From CANKJK01 sp040081715 (GTDB lineage: Bacteria > Acidobacteriota > Vicinamibacteria > Vicinamibacterales > UBA2999): DNA of 64,000 nt. Position 1 is the first letter of the stretch, and each line of letters begins with the position of its first letter. The notes under the pieces are model-generated. The model was not told where the DNA came from, made no database searches, and saw only the letters and a list, made by a program, of their open reading frames with translations. The DNA is taken from assembly GCA_040081715.1 (NCBI GenBank), contig JBEBFY010000016.1, positions 1-64,000 of the forward strand, in the 5' to 3' direction. Shown here piece after piece: positions 23,849 to 32,922 of this stretch. A program made the position numbers and the translations under genes.

Positions 23849-26541
23849 TGGGCATGCCCCGCGCGCTCCTGGCGTGGCTCGTGCTCCTGGCCGGGGTGGC
23901 GGCCCCGGCGTCCGCGCAGAGCGGCAGCGAGGGCGTCAGGGCACTGCTCGGGCGGATCGAGCGGGCGTTTCCGTCGGGAGACCCGGCCGCGCTCCGGCCG
24001 CTGCTCTCACCCAACGTCGCGCCGGGGGTGATGGACACCTTCGCGCCGCGGGTGCTGACCGCGCCCGCCCTCCGCGTCGTGGTGCACGAGCGCGATCGGG
24101 ACCCGCTCGACGGTGCCCTGCCGGGCGACGGCTTCCGGCTGACCGTCGACATTTTCCTGGAAAGCACCCGCACGGCGCGCATCGTGACCGCGCGGCTGGA
24201 CGTGCGCCGCGCTCCCGGCGACATGGCGCCCGACGCCTGGCGGATCATCAGCGCCCAGGTGGCGACGGTGGTCGAGGGTCTCCACCGGCTCGTGCCCAGC
24301 GAGAGCACGCAGTTCACGGTGCGCGACCTCGCTGTCAGGTCCGAGGATCTGCTGATTCAGTTCAGCCAGGGCACGGCAGTACCCGTCGAGAGCGAATCCG
24401 GTTTCACGGGTTTCGTGATCATCGGCAGCGGGCACGTGGCGTTCACCCCGAAGCCGCAGGCCGAGCGGGATCAGGTGCGGCTCTTCAGCGGTGCGGAGGA
24501 GCTCGCGGTGCCGCTCGAGGCGGTCTTTGTCCGCTTCAACCCGGCCGATGTCGCCACCAGGGGTCTGCTGGCCGGCCTCACGGCGCAGCCGCCAGACGCG
24601 CGGGTGACGAAGCGCGCGCGCGATCTGTTCGAGGACGACGCGCCACGTTCGTTCAGCCTGGACCTCGGCGACCTGAGCCGCGACCTCTGGTACGTGATCC
24701 CGCCGCAGGGAGACTTCTTCGCCGAGTTGCACACGCGCGGCCGCGGCCACCTCACGTACGCACGGTCCTTCAATGAGGCGGAGGATGTGTCGCTCTTCGA
24801 ACGTGCCAGGGGGCGAGACATCGCCCGCTATGCCTCCGCGGCGAAGGTCGAGCGGCGTGGTCTGGACTACAACGAGGACGACCTCGCGGACATCCAGGTG
24901 CTTGACTACGACATCGATGCGACCGTCGATCCGGCGAGGGAGTTCATCGACGCCCGGGCGCGGCTGAAGATCACGGTGCAGGCGTCCGGCGTGTCCACCA
25001 TCAGCCTGCATCTGGCTGAGTGGCTGGTCGTGACCAGCGCCAGCAGCCCCGAACTCGGCCGCATCCTGCACCTGCGTGTGCGCGGCCGGGAGACGGTCGT
25101 GCTGAACCTCCCGGTGATGCTCCAGAAGGGCAGCGCGGTCACGCTGGCCATCAACTACAGCGGCAGGCTGAGATCGCAGGTCGTAGACCAGGAGGCGCTG
25201 CAGCAGGACTCCTTCGCAGCCAATCCGCAGATGCCCGAGCGGAACTACTACCTGCTCAGCACGCGCTCCTACTGGTATCCGCAGCCGCAGACCAGCGGCT
25301 ATGCCACGGCGACGATTCGCGTGACCCTGCCCGCGGACTTTGCCTGTGTGGCCACCGGAGAAGCCCTGCCCGGCTTCCGGACGGCGGTCTCCATCAGCGG
25401 ACGGGCGATGCAGGTGTGGGCGTTTCGCGCCTTCGAACCGGTGCGGTATCTGGCGCTGGTGGCGGGCCGGTTCCGAATGCCTGTCGCCGGCACGTTGCCG
25501 CTCTCGGACGAGGCGGCTGCGGCGGGTCCGCGCCCGGCGGAAGGCGTGCGGCAGCCCGGGTTCCGGGTGCGCGACCGGATTCCGTTCGACCTGCTGGCCA
25601 CGGCCGGCGTGTCGGGCCGGCGCCTCACGGAACTCAGTGCGTGGACGGCGGACATCTACCGCTATTACTTCTCCCTGATCGGCGATGCGCCCTACACGAG
25701 GCTGACACTCGCGGCCGTCGACCATCCAACGCCGGGCGGTCACAGTCCGCCCACCATCGTGCTGCTGCACAATCCGCTGCCCTCGGCGCCGGTGACGTGG
25801 CGCACTGACCCGGCGCACTTCGACCACTTTCCGGAGTTCTTCACCGCGCATGAATTGGCGCACCAGTGGTGGGGTCACGGCGTGGGCTGGAAGAACTACC
25901 ACGAGCAGTGGCTGAGCGAGGGCTTTGCGCAGTACTTCGCCGCGCTCTACGCGGGACACCGGCACGGCCCCGAGGCGTTCGAGCAGATGCTGCGGGAGTT
26001 CCGGCGGTGGACCCTGGACACCTCCGACCAGGGGCCCATCTCGCTCGGCTACCGGCTCGGGCAGATCAAGGGTGACCGCAGGGTGTTCCGTGCGCTGGTC
26101 TACAACAAGAGCGCGGGCGTGCTGCACATGCTGCGGCGCCTCGTGGGAGACGACGTCTTCTTCGCGGGCCTGCAGCGCCTGTACTTCGCCAAGCGCCTGG
26201 AGAAGGCGGGGACCGAGGACGTGCAGGCGGCCTTCGAAGCCGAGGCCAACCGGCCCCTGGGCCGCTTCTTCGACCAGTGGATCCGGGGCTCCCGCCTGCC
26301 GCGCATCCGCGTGACCCAGACCATGACAGACCGCGAGGCGGTCGTGATCTTCGAACAACTCGGCGAGGTATTCGACGTGCCGGTCACCGTGTCGGTGACC
26401 TACGCCAACGGCCAGACCACCGACGTCGTGGTGCCCGTGACCGAGGCCAGAGTGGAGCACCGGATCCCCCTGACCGGCCCCGTCCGCCAGGTCCGCGTGA
26501 ACCGCGATTCCGCCGCCCTGGCCGTCTTCGAAGGCGTCTAG
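23848..26541 (+). CDS. Secreted M1-family metallopeptidase
   Basis: The 897-residue protein begins with a signal peptide (LLAWLVLLAGVAAPASAQ). An N-terminal region of about 350 residues with no clear family precedes an M1 aminopeptidase-like module. The zinc site is H668-E-x-x-H672 (HELAHQWWGH) with E691 in WLSEGFA, the exact M1 spacing. The usual GAMEN exopeptidase loop is not obvious. The region before the zinc site reads GGHSPPTIVLLHN, so the aminopeptidase specificity may differ. It is joined to the glycosyltransferase gene by overlapping stop and start. Confidence 0.86.
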   Translation: MGMPRALLAWLVLLAGVAAPASAQSGSEGVRALLGRIERAFPSGDPAALRPLLSPNVAPGVMDTFAPRVLTAPALRVVVHERDRDPLDGALPGDGFRLTVDIFLESTRTARIVTARLDVRRAPGDMAPDAWRIISAQVATVVEGLHRLVPSESTQFTVRDLAVRSEDLLIQFSQGTAVPVESESGFTGFVIIGSGHVAFTPKPQAERDQVRLFSGAEELAVPLEAVFVRFNPADVATRGLLAGLTAQPPDARVTKRARDLFEDDAPRSFSLDLGDLSRDLWYVIPPQGDFFAELHTRGRGHLTYARSFNEAEDVSLFERARGRDIARYASAAKVERRGLDYNEDDLADIQVLDYDIDATVDPAREFIDARARLKITVQASGVSTISLHLAEWLVVTSASSPELGRILHLRVRGRETVVLNLPVMLQKGSAVTLAINYSGRLRSQVVDQEALQQDSFAANPQMPERNYYLLSTRSYWYPQPQTSGYATATIRVTLPADFACVATGEALPGFRTAVSISGRAMQVWAFRAFEPVRYLALVAGRFRMPVAGTLPLSDEAAAAGPRPAEGVRQPGFRVRDRIPFDLLATAGVSGRRLTELSAWTADIYRYYFSLIGDAPYTRLTLAAVDHPTPGGHSPPTIVLLHNPLPSAPVTWRTDPAHFDHFPEFFTAHELAHQWWGHGVGWKNYHEQWLSEGFAQYFAALYAGHRHGPEAFEQMLREFRRWTLDTSDQGPISLGYRLGQIKGDRRVFRALVYNKSAGVLHMLRRLVGDDVFFAGLQRLYFAKRLEKAGTEDVQAAFEAEANRPLGRFFDQWIRGSRLPRIRVTQTMTDREAVVIFEQLGEVFDVPVTVSVTYANGQTTDVVVPVTEARVEHRIPLTGPVRQVRVNRDSAALAVFEGV

Positions 26542-26559
26542 ATTTACAATTGATTGCTT

Positions 26560-28362
26560 ATGGAAACCGTCACGCTGACCATCGACGGACAGTCGATCAC
26601 GGTCGATAAAGGGAAGTCCGTGCTTGAGGCCGCCATCGAGGCCGGCATCACCGTTCCCTACTACTGCTATCACCCCGGCATCGGGGTCGATGGGTCATGT
26701 CGCGTCTGCGTCGTGAAGGTCGAAAAGATGCCGAAGCTGCAGACGTCGTGCTCGACCACCTGCACCGAGGGCATGGTCGTCTCGACCCGCGACAAGGACG
26801 TCGTGGACGCGCGGGCCGCCGTGTTCGAGTTCCTGTTGCTGAACCATCCGCTCGACTGCCCCGTGTGCGACAAGGGCGGCGAGTGCCCGCTGCAGGACTT
26901 CTCCTACACCTTCGGGCCCGCCGAGAGCCGCATGGACTTCCCCCGCCGCGTGTTCGACGGCGAGGGCGTGAAGGCCGACGTGGACTTCGGTCCCACGCTG
27001 ATGCTGAACCGGAACCGATGCATCCTGTGCACGCGGTGCATCCGCTTCATGCAGCAGATCGACGGCGACGCGCAGATCGGCGTGGCCGACCGAGGCAACG
27101 GCAGCGAGATCTCGACGTTCGAGGAAGAGGGCGTGCACTCGCTCATTTCGGGCAACCTGATGGATGTCTGTCCCGTGGGCGCCATCACCACGCGGGACTA
27201 CCGCTTCAAGAGCCGGCCCTGGGACAACCCGTCGGTGGCCGACACCATCTGCACGCTGTGCTCGAAGGGTTGCGCCACCAGCGAATGGATCAAGGCCAAG
27301 CCGGAGTGGGCGCGCGGGTCGCACCTGGTCCGCGTGACGCCGCGGTTCAACCCTGAGGTCAACGGCTACTGGATGTGCGACATCGGCCGGTTCGGTTATC
27401 ACTGGGTGGAGGGTGACGCGCGCCTCCGCCGCCCGATGCTGAAGACCGCCGCCGGCACGCTCGAGCCCACCGGCTGGAGCGATGTGCTGCACGCCCTCAG
27501 GACGCGCGTGGCCCCGCTGGCTGCGGCCGACGCGGCATCCGTGCGGGTGCTGGCCTCGGCCCATGCGTCGGTAGAAGAGCTGTTCGTGCTCAAAAGCCTG
27601 GCCGAGGGGGCGCTCGGTGGCCTCAGCGCGGTGACCGTGATGTGGTCCGCCAGCGAGAAGCGTCAGCCGGCTGGCACGCAGTTCCGCGTGCCCGTGACCG
27701 ATGCCCCGAACGTGAACGGCGCCCGCGACCTCGGCTTCGCCGTGGGTGCCGGCAATGCCGGGCTGCCCGACCTCGCGAGCCTCCGGGCCGCGGTGGAGGC
27801 GGGGCAGGTCAAGGCCCTCATCGTCGTGGACCCGGCTCCCGCGGAGCTGACCGGCGACTTCACCTGGGTGGCGGAGGCGCGCGCGAAGGGCACGCTCCCG
27901 CTCCTGGTTGTCCAGACCGTGGAGATGAGCCCGCTGGTCGCGCAGGCCGACATCGTGCTTCCCGGCGCCGCGTGGCTGGAGAAGGACGCGCTCCACACCA
28001 ACGACCAGGGGCGCGTGCAGGCGGCCTCGCAGGTGCTGTCGACTCAGGGGGACGCGCGGCCCGACTGGCAGATCCTCGTGGATCTGGCAGCCGCACTGGG
28101 CGTGGTGCTGCCTTACACGAGCGACAGGGACATCCGGAAGGCTGTGGCGGCGGCGATGCCGGGCACGCCGTACGCCGATGCGGATCGCATCGCGTTCACC
28201 CGTCCACTGCCGGCAAAGCACTGGCTGCAGGCTTCCAACCCCTCCGAACGCTGGAAGTGGGACTTCATGTTCCAGGACCTGCCGCCGGTGAAGGGCCACT
28301 CCGTTCAGACCGAGCAGGGGTTCGTGGAGGGGCGCGTGATTCCCCTCAGGCCCGTCGGCTGA
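26560..28362 (+). CDS. nuoG: NADH-quinone oxidoreductase subunit G (NuoG-like)
   Basis: This 600-residue iron-sulphur protein is of the respiratory complex I or related hydrogenase/formate dehydrogenase type. The 2Fe-2S ligands are C36, C47, C50 and C64. The His-Cys cluster follows in HPLDCPVCDKGGECPLQD, a ferredoxin-like motif in NRCILCTRCIRFMQQ with CPVGAITT, and a further site in DTICTLCSKGCATS. The C-terminal molybdopterin-like domain is degenerate, as in NuoG. The ATG at 26560 follows a TACAAT box by 9 nt. It stands alone: no other nuo gene is within the window, and the next gene is dsbD. Confidence 0.86.
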   Translation: METVTLTIDGQSITVDKGKSVLEAAIEAGITVPYYCYHPGIGVDGSCRVCVVKVEKMPKLQTSCSTTCTEGMVVSTRDKDVVDARAAVFEFLLLNHPLDCPVCDKGGECPLQDFSYTFGPAESRMDFPRRVFDGEGVKADVDFGPTLMLNRNRCILCTRCIRFMQQIDGDAQIGVADRGNGSEISTFEEEGVHSLISGNLMDVCPVGAITTRDYRFKSRPWDNPSVADTICTLCSKGCATSEWIKAKPEWARGSHLVRVTPRFNPEVNGYWMCDIGRFGYHWVEGDARLRRPMLKTAAGTLEPTGWSDVLHALRTRVAPLAAADAASVRVLASAHASVEELFVLKSLAEGALGGLSAVTVMWSASEKRQPAGTQFRVPVTDAPNVNGARDLGFAVGAGNAGLPDLASLRAAVEAGQVKALIVVDPAPAELTGDFTWVAEARAKGTLPLLVVQTVEMSPLVAQADIVLPGAAWLEKDALHTNDQGRVQAASQVLSTQGDARPDWQILVDLAAALGVVLPYTSDRDIRKAVAAAMPGTPYADADRIAFTRPLPAKHWLQASNPSERWKWDFMFQDLPPVKGHSVQTEQGFVEGRVIPLRPVG

Positions 28363-28414
28363 ACCCGAGTGGGTCCGCTGTCGTCCTAGCAACGTGTTCA
28401 TGAGAGGGCAGTGG

Positions 28415-30151
28415 ATGAGGCTCCGGCGCCCGCTGGTCGTGGTGGGGCTGCTCATGGCCATGGCCGCCGGTGCCGCGGCTCAGTTGCGCAGCATCAAGGC
28501 AGCGCTTGAGCCCGTGGTGGAAGCGGCCGGCGTGCACGCCTCGAACACCGTCAAGGGCGCGCTGGTTGTGCGGCTGCCTGAAGGCTTCCACACCCAGTCG
28601 AACAAGCCCCGCGACCCCTCGCTCATCGCCACGGTCCTGACACTCAACCCGCCAGCGGGTGTGACGGTGGAGGAGATCGTCTTTCCGCCCGCTCACGACT
28701 TCAACCAGGCGGGTCAGGCCGAGCCGCTGGCCGTGTTCGAGCGCGAGTTCGTGATCGGCGTGCAGTTCGCGCTGGGCGCCATTCCGGAGGGCTCGCTCAG
28801 CGTGCCCGGGCAGCTCCGCTATCAGACCTGCGACGAGAGCGTGTGCTACGCGCCGGTGCGCGCCGAGGTGCAGTGGACGCTCAACGTCGTGGGCGCCTCC
28901 ACCGAGGGCGTTCCGCAGCACGTAGCCACGCTGGCCGCGGTGAAGTGGGGCACGGGCGAGAAGCCGTCCGCAGCGCCGCCTGCATCGGCCGCTCCGGCGC
29001 CCGCTCCGCAGGTGGCCTCGGGCGGACCGCTCGACCTCTCGGTCCTTGAGCGCTTCGAGATTCAGGGCACCACCGGCGGGTATCTCGGCACGGAAGACTT
29101 TCTCGCGTTCCTGTCGGCAGCCGAGCAGGGGCTGAAGCAGGAGGGCCTGTTCGAGGGCCAGGGGCCACTGGCGATTCTGCTGCTTGTGCTCCTCGGCGGG
29201 CTGGCGCTCAACCTCACGCCGTGTGTGCTGCCGATGATTCCGATCAACCTCGCCATCATCGGTGCTGGCGCGCAGGCAGGCTCACGGGGCAAGGGCTTCC
29301 TGCTCGGCGGTGTGTACGGCGCGGCCATGGCGCTGGTCTACGGTGTGCTCGGTGTGATCGTGATCCTCACGGCCGGCACGTTCGGCACGATCAACGCGTC
29401 GCCCTGGTTCAACGTGGGCATCATGGTGATCTTCGTCATGCTCGCCCTGGCGATGTTCGACGTCATCACCATCGACTTCACGAAATACTCCTCGAGCATG
29501 ACGATGGGCGGTGCCGCCCGTGGCAGCTACCTGCTCGCCTTCGGCATGGGCACCGTTGCGGCTCTGCTCGCGGGCGCGTGCGTGGCGCCGGTCGTCATCC
29601 AGGTGGTGCTGTTCTCGTCCGACCTCTACGCCAAGGGCACCACCGCTGCTCTTGCGCTGCCATTCCTGCTCGGCATCGGCATGGCAATCCCCTGGCCGTT
29701 GGCCGGTGCGGGCATCGCGGCGATGCCAAAGCCGGGTGCCTGGATGGTGCGCGTGAAGCAGGGCTTCGGCGTGGCGATTCTGGCCATGGCCGTCTACTAC
29801 GGCTACACCGCGTATGCGCTCTTCGCGGACCGTTTCGTGGACGCGTCAGAGGTCAGCGCCAGCGTGCAGGAGAAGCTGAAGGAAGGCTGGAATCCGTCGC
29901 TCGCCGATGGGCTGGCGCAGGCGGAGCGCGAAGGCAAGCCCGTCTTCATCGACATGTGGGCCACCTGGTGCAAGAACTGCCTCACGATGGACAAGACCAC
30001 CTTCCAGAACGTCGACGTGAAGCAGCGGCTCGCCGGCTACGTGAAGGTCAAGTTCCAGGCCGAGCAGCCCGATGAGGAGCCTGCGAAGAGCGTGATGCAG
30101 CGGTTCAATGCCGTCGGGCTCCCCACCTACGTCGTGCTCAAGCTTAAATAA
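28415..30151 (+). CDS. dsbD: Thiol:disulfide interchange protein DsbD
   Basis: The 578-residue protein brings reducing power from cytosolic thioredoxin to the periplasm. A signal peptide (LVVVGLLMAMAAGAAAQ) leads to the N-terminal DsbD alpha domain with YQTCDESVCYAP. A membrane domain of eight helices carries the paired cysteines LNLTPCVLPMIP and LLAGACVAPVVI. A C-terminal thioredoxin fold ends in FIDMWATWCKNCLTMDKTTF with the CKNC active site. ATG 28415 has AGAGGG 7 nt upstream and is preferred over a GTG (28394) and ATG (28400). It lies about 50 bp after nuoG. Confidence 0.9.
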   Translation: MRLRRPLVVVGLLMAMAAGAAAQLRSIKAALEPVVEAAGVHASNTVKGALVVRLPEGFHTQSNKPRDPSLIATVLTLNPPAGVTVEEIVFPPAHDFNQAGQAEPLAVFEREFVIGVQFALGAIPEGSLSVPGQLRYQTCDESVCYAPVRAEVQWTLNVVGASTEGVPQHVATLAAVKWGTGEKPSAAPPASAAPAPAPQVASGGPLDLSVLERFEIQGTTGGYLGTEDFLAFLSAAEQGLKQEGLFEGQGPLAILLLVLLGGLALNLTPCVLPMIPINLAIIGAGAQAGSRGKGFLLGGVYGAAMALVYGVLGVIVILTAGTFGTINASPWFNVGIMVIFVMLALAMFDVITIDFTKYSSSMTMGGAARGSYLLAFGMGTVAALLAGACVAPVVIQVVLFSSDLYAKGTTAALALPFLLGIGMAIPWPLAGAGIAAMPKPGAWMVRVKQGFGVAILAMAVYYGYTAYALFADRFVDASEVSASVQEKLKEGWNPSLADGLAQAEREGKPVFIDMWATWCKNCLTMDKTTFQNVDVKQRLAGYVKVKFQAEQPDEEPAKSVMQRFNAVGLPTYVVLKLK

Positions 30152-30188
30152 ACTTCTTGGTGATTGATCGCGACTCTGAGATAGTTCA

Positions 30189-31406
30189 GTGCCGATGCTG
30201 CATCGGATGGCTCGGCCTGTTTTTCTCACCCTCCTGATCGTTGCCGGCATCGCGTCTGCCGGTTTTCTCTGGTTCACCGAACAACGCATCGCCACCGTCC
30301 GGCAGCAGGCTGCCGCGATGGATACGCACGCCGAGGCGCTCATCGGCGGCCTCTCTGATCTGAGCGCCACGCTCCAGGCGTACGTGGCGCCGGGCCAGAG
30401 CATCACCGAATTGTCGAAGCGCGCGACCGCCCTCCTGACACAGTTGACCAGCGAGGCAGCCGCGCTGGGCGCAGCCGCGGACGCGACCGAGGCGCTCGCG
30501 GCGGTAGGGCCCGGGATTGAGACGCTGACCAAGCTCGACGCCCGAGTGCGCGACTACCTCCGCTCCGGGGACGACCTGATGGCCGCGGATCTGGCCTTCA
30601 CCGAAGCACGGGACACGACAGGCGGTATGGTGTCCGGAGTGCGCGACTGGCGTGCGAGGAATCAGGCCGCGGTTGTGACCGGCGTACGGGCCGCGCAGGT
30701 GCAGCAGGCCGCGGCGCTCGGTGGGGTTCTGCTCGCCTGGGTTCTCAGCCTTGTGGTCATGTCGTGGGGTCGAGGTGCGGCGCCGGCCGGTTCAACGACC
30801 GCTGCCCCTGACGTGGTCCAGGCTGCCCCAGCCGCTGACGTCCTCGCACTCTCCCTTGACCGGGCCGTGAGCGGCGGACGCATGGCTGATGTGGATCTGG
30901 CGATCGCGGCCGTGGCCTCCGGCGATTTCGCGCGTGCCTCTGATGGTGTTGACCTCCGCTCGGCCCTGGGCCGCGGGGCCGAAGCGCTTGGCGCCAAGGG
31001 CATCGTGGTGTGGCTGGGCGTGGGCGAGGAGCTCTTTGCCGTGGCGTCGCATGGGTACGATGAGCGCCACCTCAAGCGGCCCATCAGCCGGGAGGCGAAG
31101 AACGTGACCGCCGAAGCCTGGCGCACCGTGCAGGCCGTATTGGCGCCCGCGGAGGCGAACGGCCCGGGAGTCGTGGTCGTGCCCATGGTCGGCGCAGCCG
31201 GATGCCGTGGCGTCGTGTCGGCGGAACTGCTGCCCGGACGAGCCGCCAACGCGGACCGTCGGGCCCTGCTCTCGATGTTTGCCGCGCAGATCGTGGGCCT
31301 GGTCGGCGCCGCGCCTGCCCCGGCCGCCGCCGAGTCGCCCGCCGCGGAGATGGCCGTCGCCGTTGGTCCGACGCCGCAACCCGCCGCCGTCGAACGGGCC
31401 GGCTAG
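30189..31406 (+). CDS. Membrane protein with periplasmic helical domain and GAF-like domain
   Basis: The 405-residue protein has two transmembrane segments (about 10-30 and 175-195) flanking an alpha-helical extracytoplasmic region rich in Ala, similar in outline to sensor input domains. The cytoplasmic part (about 230-370) resembles a GAF-type fold: ALGAKGIVVWLGVGEELFAVASHGYDERHL, then PGVVVVPMVGAAGCRGVVSAEL. No output domain (kinase, cyclase, methyl-accepting) follows, so its signalling role is unclear. GTG 30189 and ATG 30195 are both possible starts. It stands alone, with dsbD ending 37 bp upstream. Confidence 0.65.
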   Translation: MPMLHRMARPVFLTLLIVAGIASAGFLWFTEQRIATVRQQAAAMDTHAEALIGGLSDLSATLQAYVAPGQSITELSKRATALLTQLTSEAAALGAAADATEALAAVGPGIETLTKLDARVRDYLRSGDDLMAADLAFTEARDTTGGMVSGVRDWRARNQAAVVTGVRAAQVQQAAALGGVLLAWVLSLVVMSWGRGAAPAGSTTAAPDVVQAAPAADVLALSLDRAVSGGRMADVDLAIAAVASGDFARASDGVDLRSALGRGAEALGAKGIVVWLGVGEELFAVASHGYDERHLKRPISREAKNVTAEAWRTVQAVLAPAEANGPGVVVVPMVGAAGCRGVVSAELLPGRAANADRRALLSMFAAQIVGLVGAAPAPAAAESPAAEMAVAVGPTPQPAAVERAG

Positions 31407-31464
31407 TTTAGAAGGGTTACGGTCCCGTCTGGAGAAGCAAGCGACCCGGACCCAGGAACAGGCG

Positions 31465-31567
31465 TCCGCAGTCCTGCGGATGCCCTCAAGGCTTCGTCAG
31501 ACTGTCTGATCCGAAGGCACGACCCCTCTCCTCGATTGTTGGAACGCGACCGGCCCAGCCGTATACT
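31465..31567 (+). promoter_or_regulatory. Promoter with upstream palindromes for a toxin-antitoxin operon
   Basis: TTGGAA (31539-31544), a 17-nt spacer and TATACT (31562-31567) form a good sigma-70-like promoter, 27 nt before the GTG of the antitoxin. Two palindromes lie upstream: TCCGCAG-N2-CTGCGGA (31465-31480) and TCAGA-N3-TCTGA (31497-31509). Either could be an operator. No palindrome overlaps the promoter core, unlike the cassette-borne systems. Confidence 0.6.
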
Positions 31568-31594
31568 CAGGTCGTTTCTCCCAGCGAGACGCTT

Positions 31595-31792
31595 GTGACT
31601 GCCAAGGAAACCGTCCGCGCCCTACTGGACCGCCTTCCAGACGACTGCAATCTGGATGACGTGCAGTACCACCTCTGCGTGGTACAAGCCGTCGCGCGCG
31701 GTGTCGCGGACGGCCAGGCGGGCCGGGTCGTGTCGCACGAACAGGTCGCGGCAGACTTGCGCCGGAAATGGTTACTCGGCAGCACTCAGTAG
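31595..31792 (+). CDS. Predicted antitoxin of a ParE/RelE-type pair
   Basis: The 65-residue protein reads MTAKETVRALLDRLPDDCNL in its first part, then DDVQYHLCVVQAVARGVAD and VVSHEQVAADLRRKW. The pattern of a leading helix, VQYHL...V and a closing SHEQV-helix is seen in small antitoxins placed upstream of RelE/ParE toxins (the related motif has VPHEEV). The start is a GTG with GCGAG upstream. The toxin ATG lies inside its last 25 bases. It presumably neutralises that toxin and represses the operon. Confidence 0.68.
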   Translation: MTAKETVRALLDRLPDDCNLDDVQYHLCVVQAVARGVADGQAGRVVSHEQVAADLRRKWLLGSTQ

Positions 31793-32103
31793 TCTGGGCG
31801 GAGTCTGCTCGAAGCGCCCTCGACGACGTCATCGAGTACATCGCTCAGGATTCGCGACAGGGCGCCCTTCACGTGCTGGACGCTACCTTGAGCGCGGCCA
31901 GCAGCCTGAATACCTTGGCTTCCCGTGGGCGCGCGGTTCCAGAACTGGACGATCCTTCCATGCGCGAGTTGTTCGTCTTTCGGTATCGGCTTCTCTATCG
32001 AGTCGAGCCGGAACGTGTCGTCATCCTGGGGTTCTTGCATGGTGCACAGGACTTCGCGACGTGGCGCCGCCGGCAAACACACGGTGAGGGGTCGGCACGA
32101 TAG
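31768..32103 (+). CDS. ParE/RelE-superfamily toxin
   Basis: The 111-residue protein has the ParE/RelE hallmark order: VVWAESARSALDDVIEYIAQDS, LNTLASRGRAVPELDDPSMRELFVFRYRLLYRVEPERVVILGFLHGAQDF (read in parts). The basic and aromatic residues of the LFVFRYRLLYRV strand match ParE-type toxins that act on DNA gyrase or on mRNA. The start ATG overlaps the antitoxin by 25 nt. A stray IS481-type end follows 19 bp after the stop, so the pair may be part of a mobile or recombined segment. Confidence 0.78.
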   Translation: MVTRQHSVVWAESARSALDDVIEYIAQDSRQGALHVLDATLSAASSLNTLASRGRAVPELDDPSMRELFVFRYRLLYRVEPERVVILGFLHGAQDFATWRRRQTHGEGSAR

Positions 32104-32121
32104 GTATTAGATCAGTCTGGG

Positions 32122-32136
32122 GACATAGGTAACACG
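32122..32136 (+). repeat. Isolated IS481-type terminal repeat
   Basis: GACATAGGTAACACG matches 13 of 15 bases of the terminal repeat of the IS at 101-1316. No partner end or transposase is nearby. It overlaps the palindrome ACACGCGTGT (32132-32141). It is probably the remnant of a deleted insertion between the toxin gene and the cupin gene. Confidence 0.5.
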
Positions 32137-32203
32137 CGTGTCACGGGCGCGGCTCATCTGAATCGTTGGGCAGCGGGAGAATTGTTCTGGGGGAGGGGGT
32201 CTG

Positions 32204-32737
32204 ATGGCACGGGCAACGGCTGGAGCCGGACTAGAACTGGATGGTCACGGACGAAACAATGTGCGCGTCATCGGACCGGGGGGCGGCGACATCCTCGGTG
32301 CCCTGACGGCTGTTCGCGACCGGTTCATGATTGACGGACGCATCTCGGGTGGCGGCTTTGCGCTGGTTGAGCACTTGATGCCTCCGCGTGCACTCGCGGC
32401 GCCGCTGCATCGTCACAGTCGAGAAGACGAGTACAGCTTCGTGCTTGAAGGTCGCATCGGTGCCACTTTCGACGGTGAAGAGGTGTTCGCTGGCGTTGGG
32501 GATCTGATCTTCAAGCCGCGAGGCGAGTGGCACACCTTCTGGAATGCTGGAGATGTCCCTGCCCGCATCCTCGAAATCATTTCGCCCGGCGGTTTCGAAC
32601 AGGCGTTTCGAGAAATGCATGCTCTCGGAGATGCCCTCGATCCGGCCACAATGGCAGGTATCGCCGCGCGTTACGGCGTGGACGTGGATTTTGAACAGAC
32701 CGGGCCGATTATCGAGCGCCATCGACTTACGTTCTGA
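32204..32737 (+). CDS. Cupin-domain protein
   Basis: This 177-residue single-cupin protein has metal-binding motif one LHRHSREDEYSFVLEGRIGATF (HxH, then E, then G) and a second motif PRGEWHTFWNAGDVPARILEII. Such small cupins are dioxygenases, isomerases or ligand-binding proteins, and the substrate is not predictable. It lies next to an IS end and is separated by about 185 bp from serC. It may have arrived in the same event as the toxin-antitoxin pair, but its base usage is not obviously unusual. Confidence 0.78.
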   Translation: MARATAGAGLELDGHGRNNVRVIGPGGGDILGALTAVRDRFMIDGRISGGGFALVEHLMPPRALAAPLHRHSREDEYSFVLEGRIGATFDGEEVFAGVGDLIFKPRGEWHTFWNAGDVPARILEIISPGGFEQAFREMHALGDALDPATMAGIAARYGVDVDFEQTGPIIERHRLTF

Positions 32738-32922
32738 AGTGGCGTCAAAAGCGGCATCGCGGTCGGTGCTCGCTCCCCAACCGACGTAATGGAAACGCTG
32801 CTCAAGCTGCCGTCACCCGAGCGGTGGTTCGAAGAGCGCCAGCCACAGTTGGGGCACTGGCAAAAGGCCGTGCGCCCCTCGTACACTGGACGGGTTCCCG
32901 CGTTTCCCTTTCAGGAGTGTTC

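Noticed and set aside
24007..26673. 888-residue minus-strand frame opposite the M1 peptidase
   Set aside because: Shadow frame. The plus strand holds the zinc site and the signal peptide.
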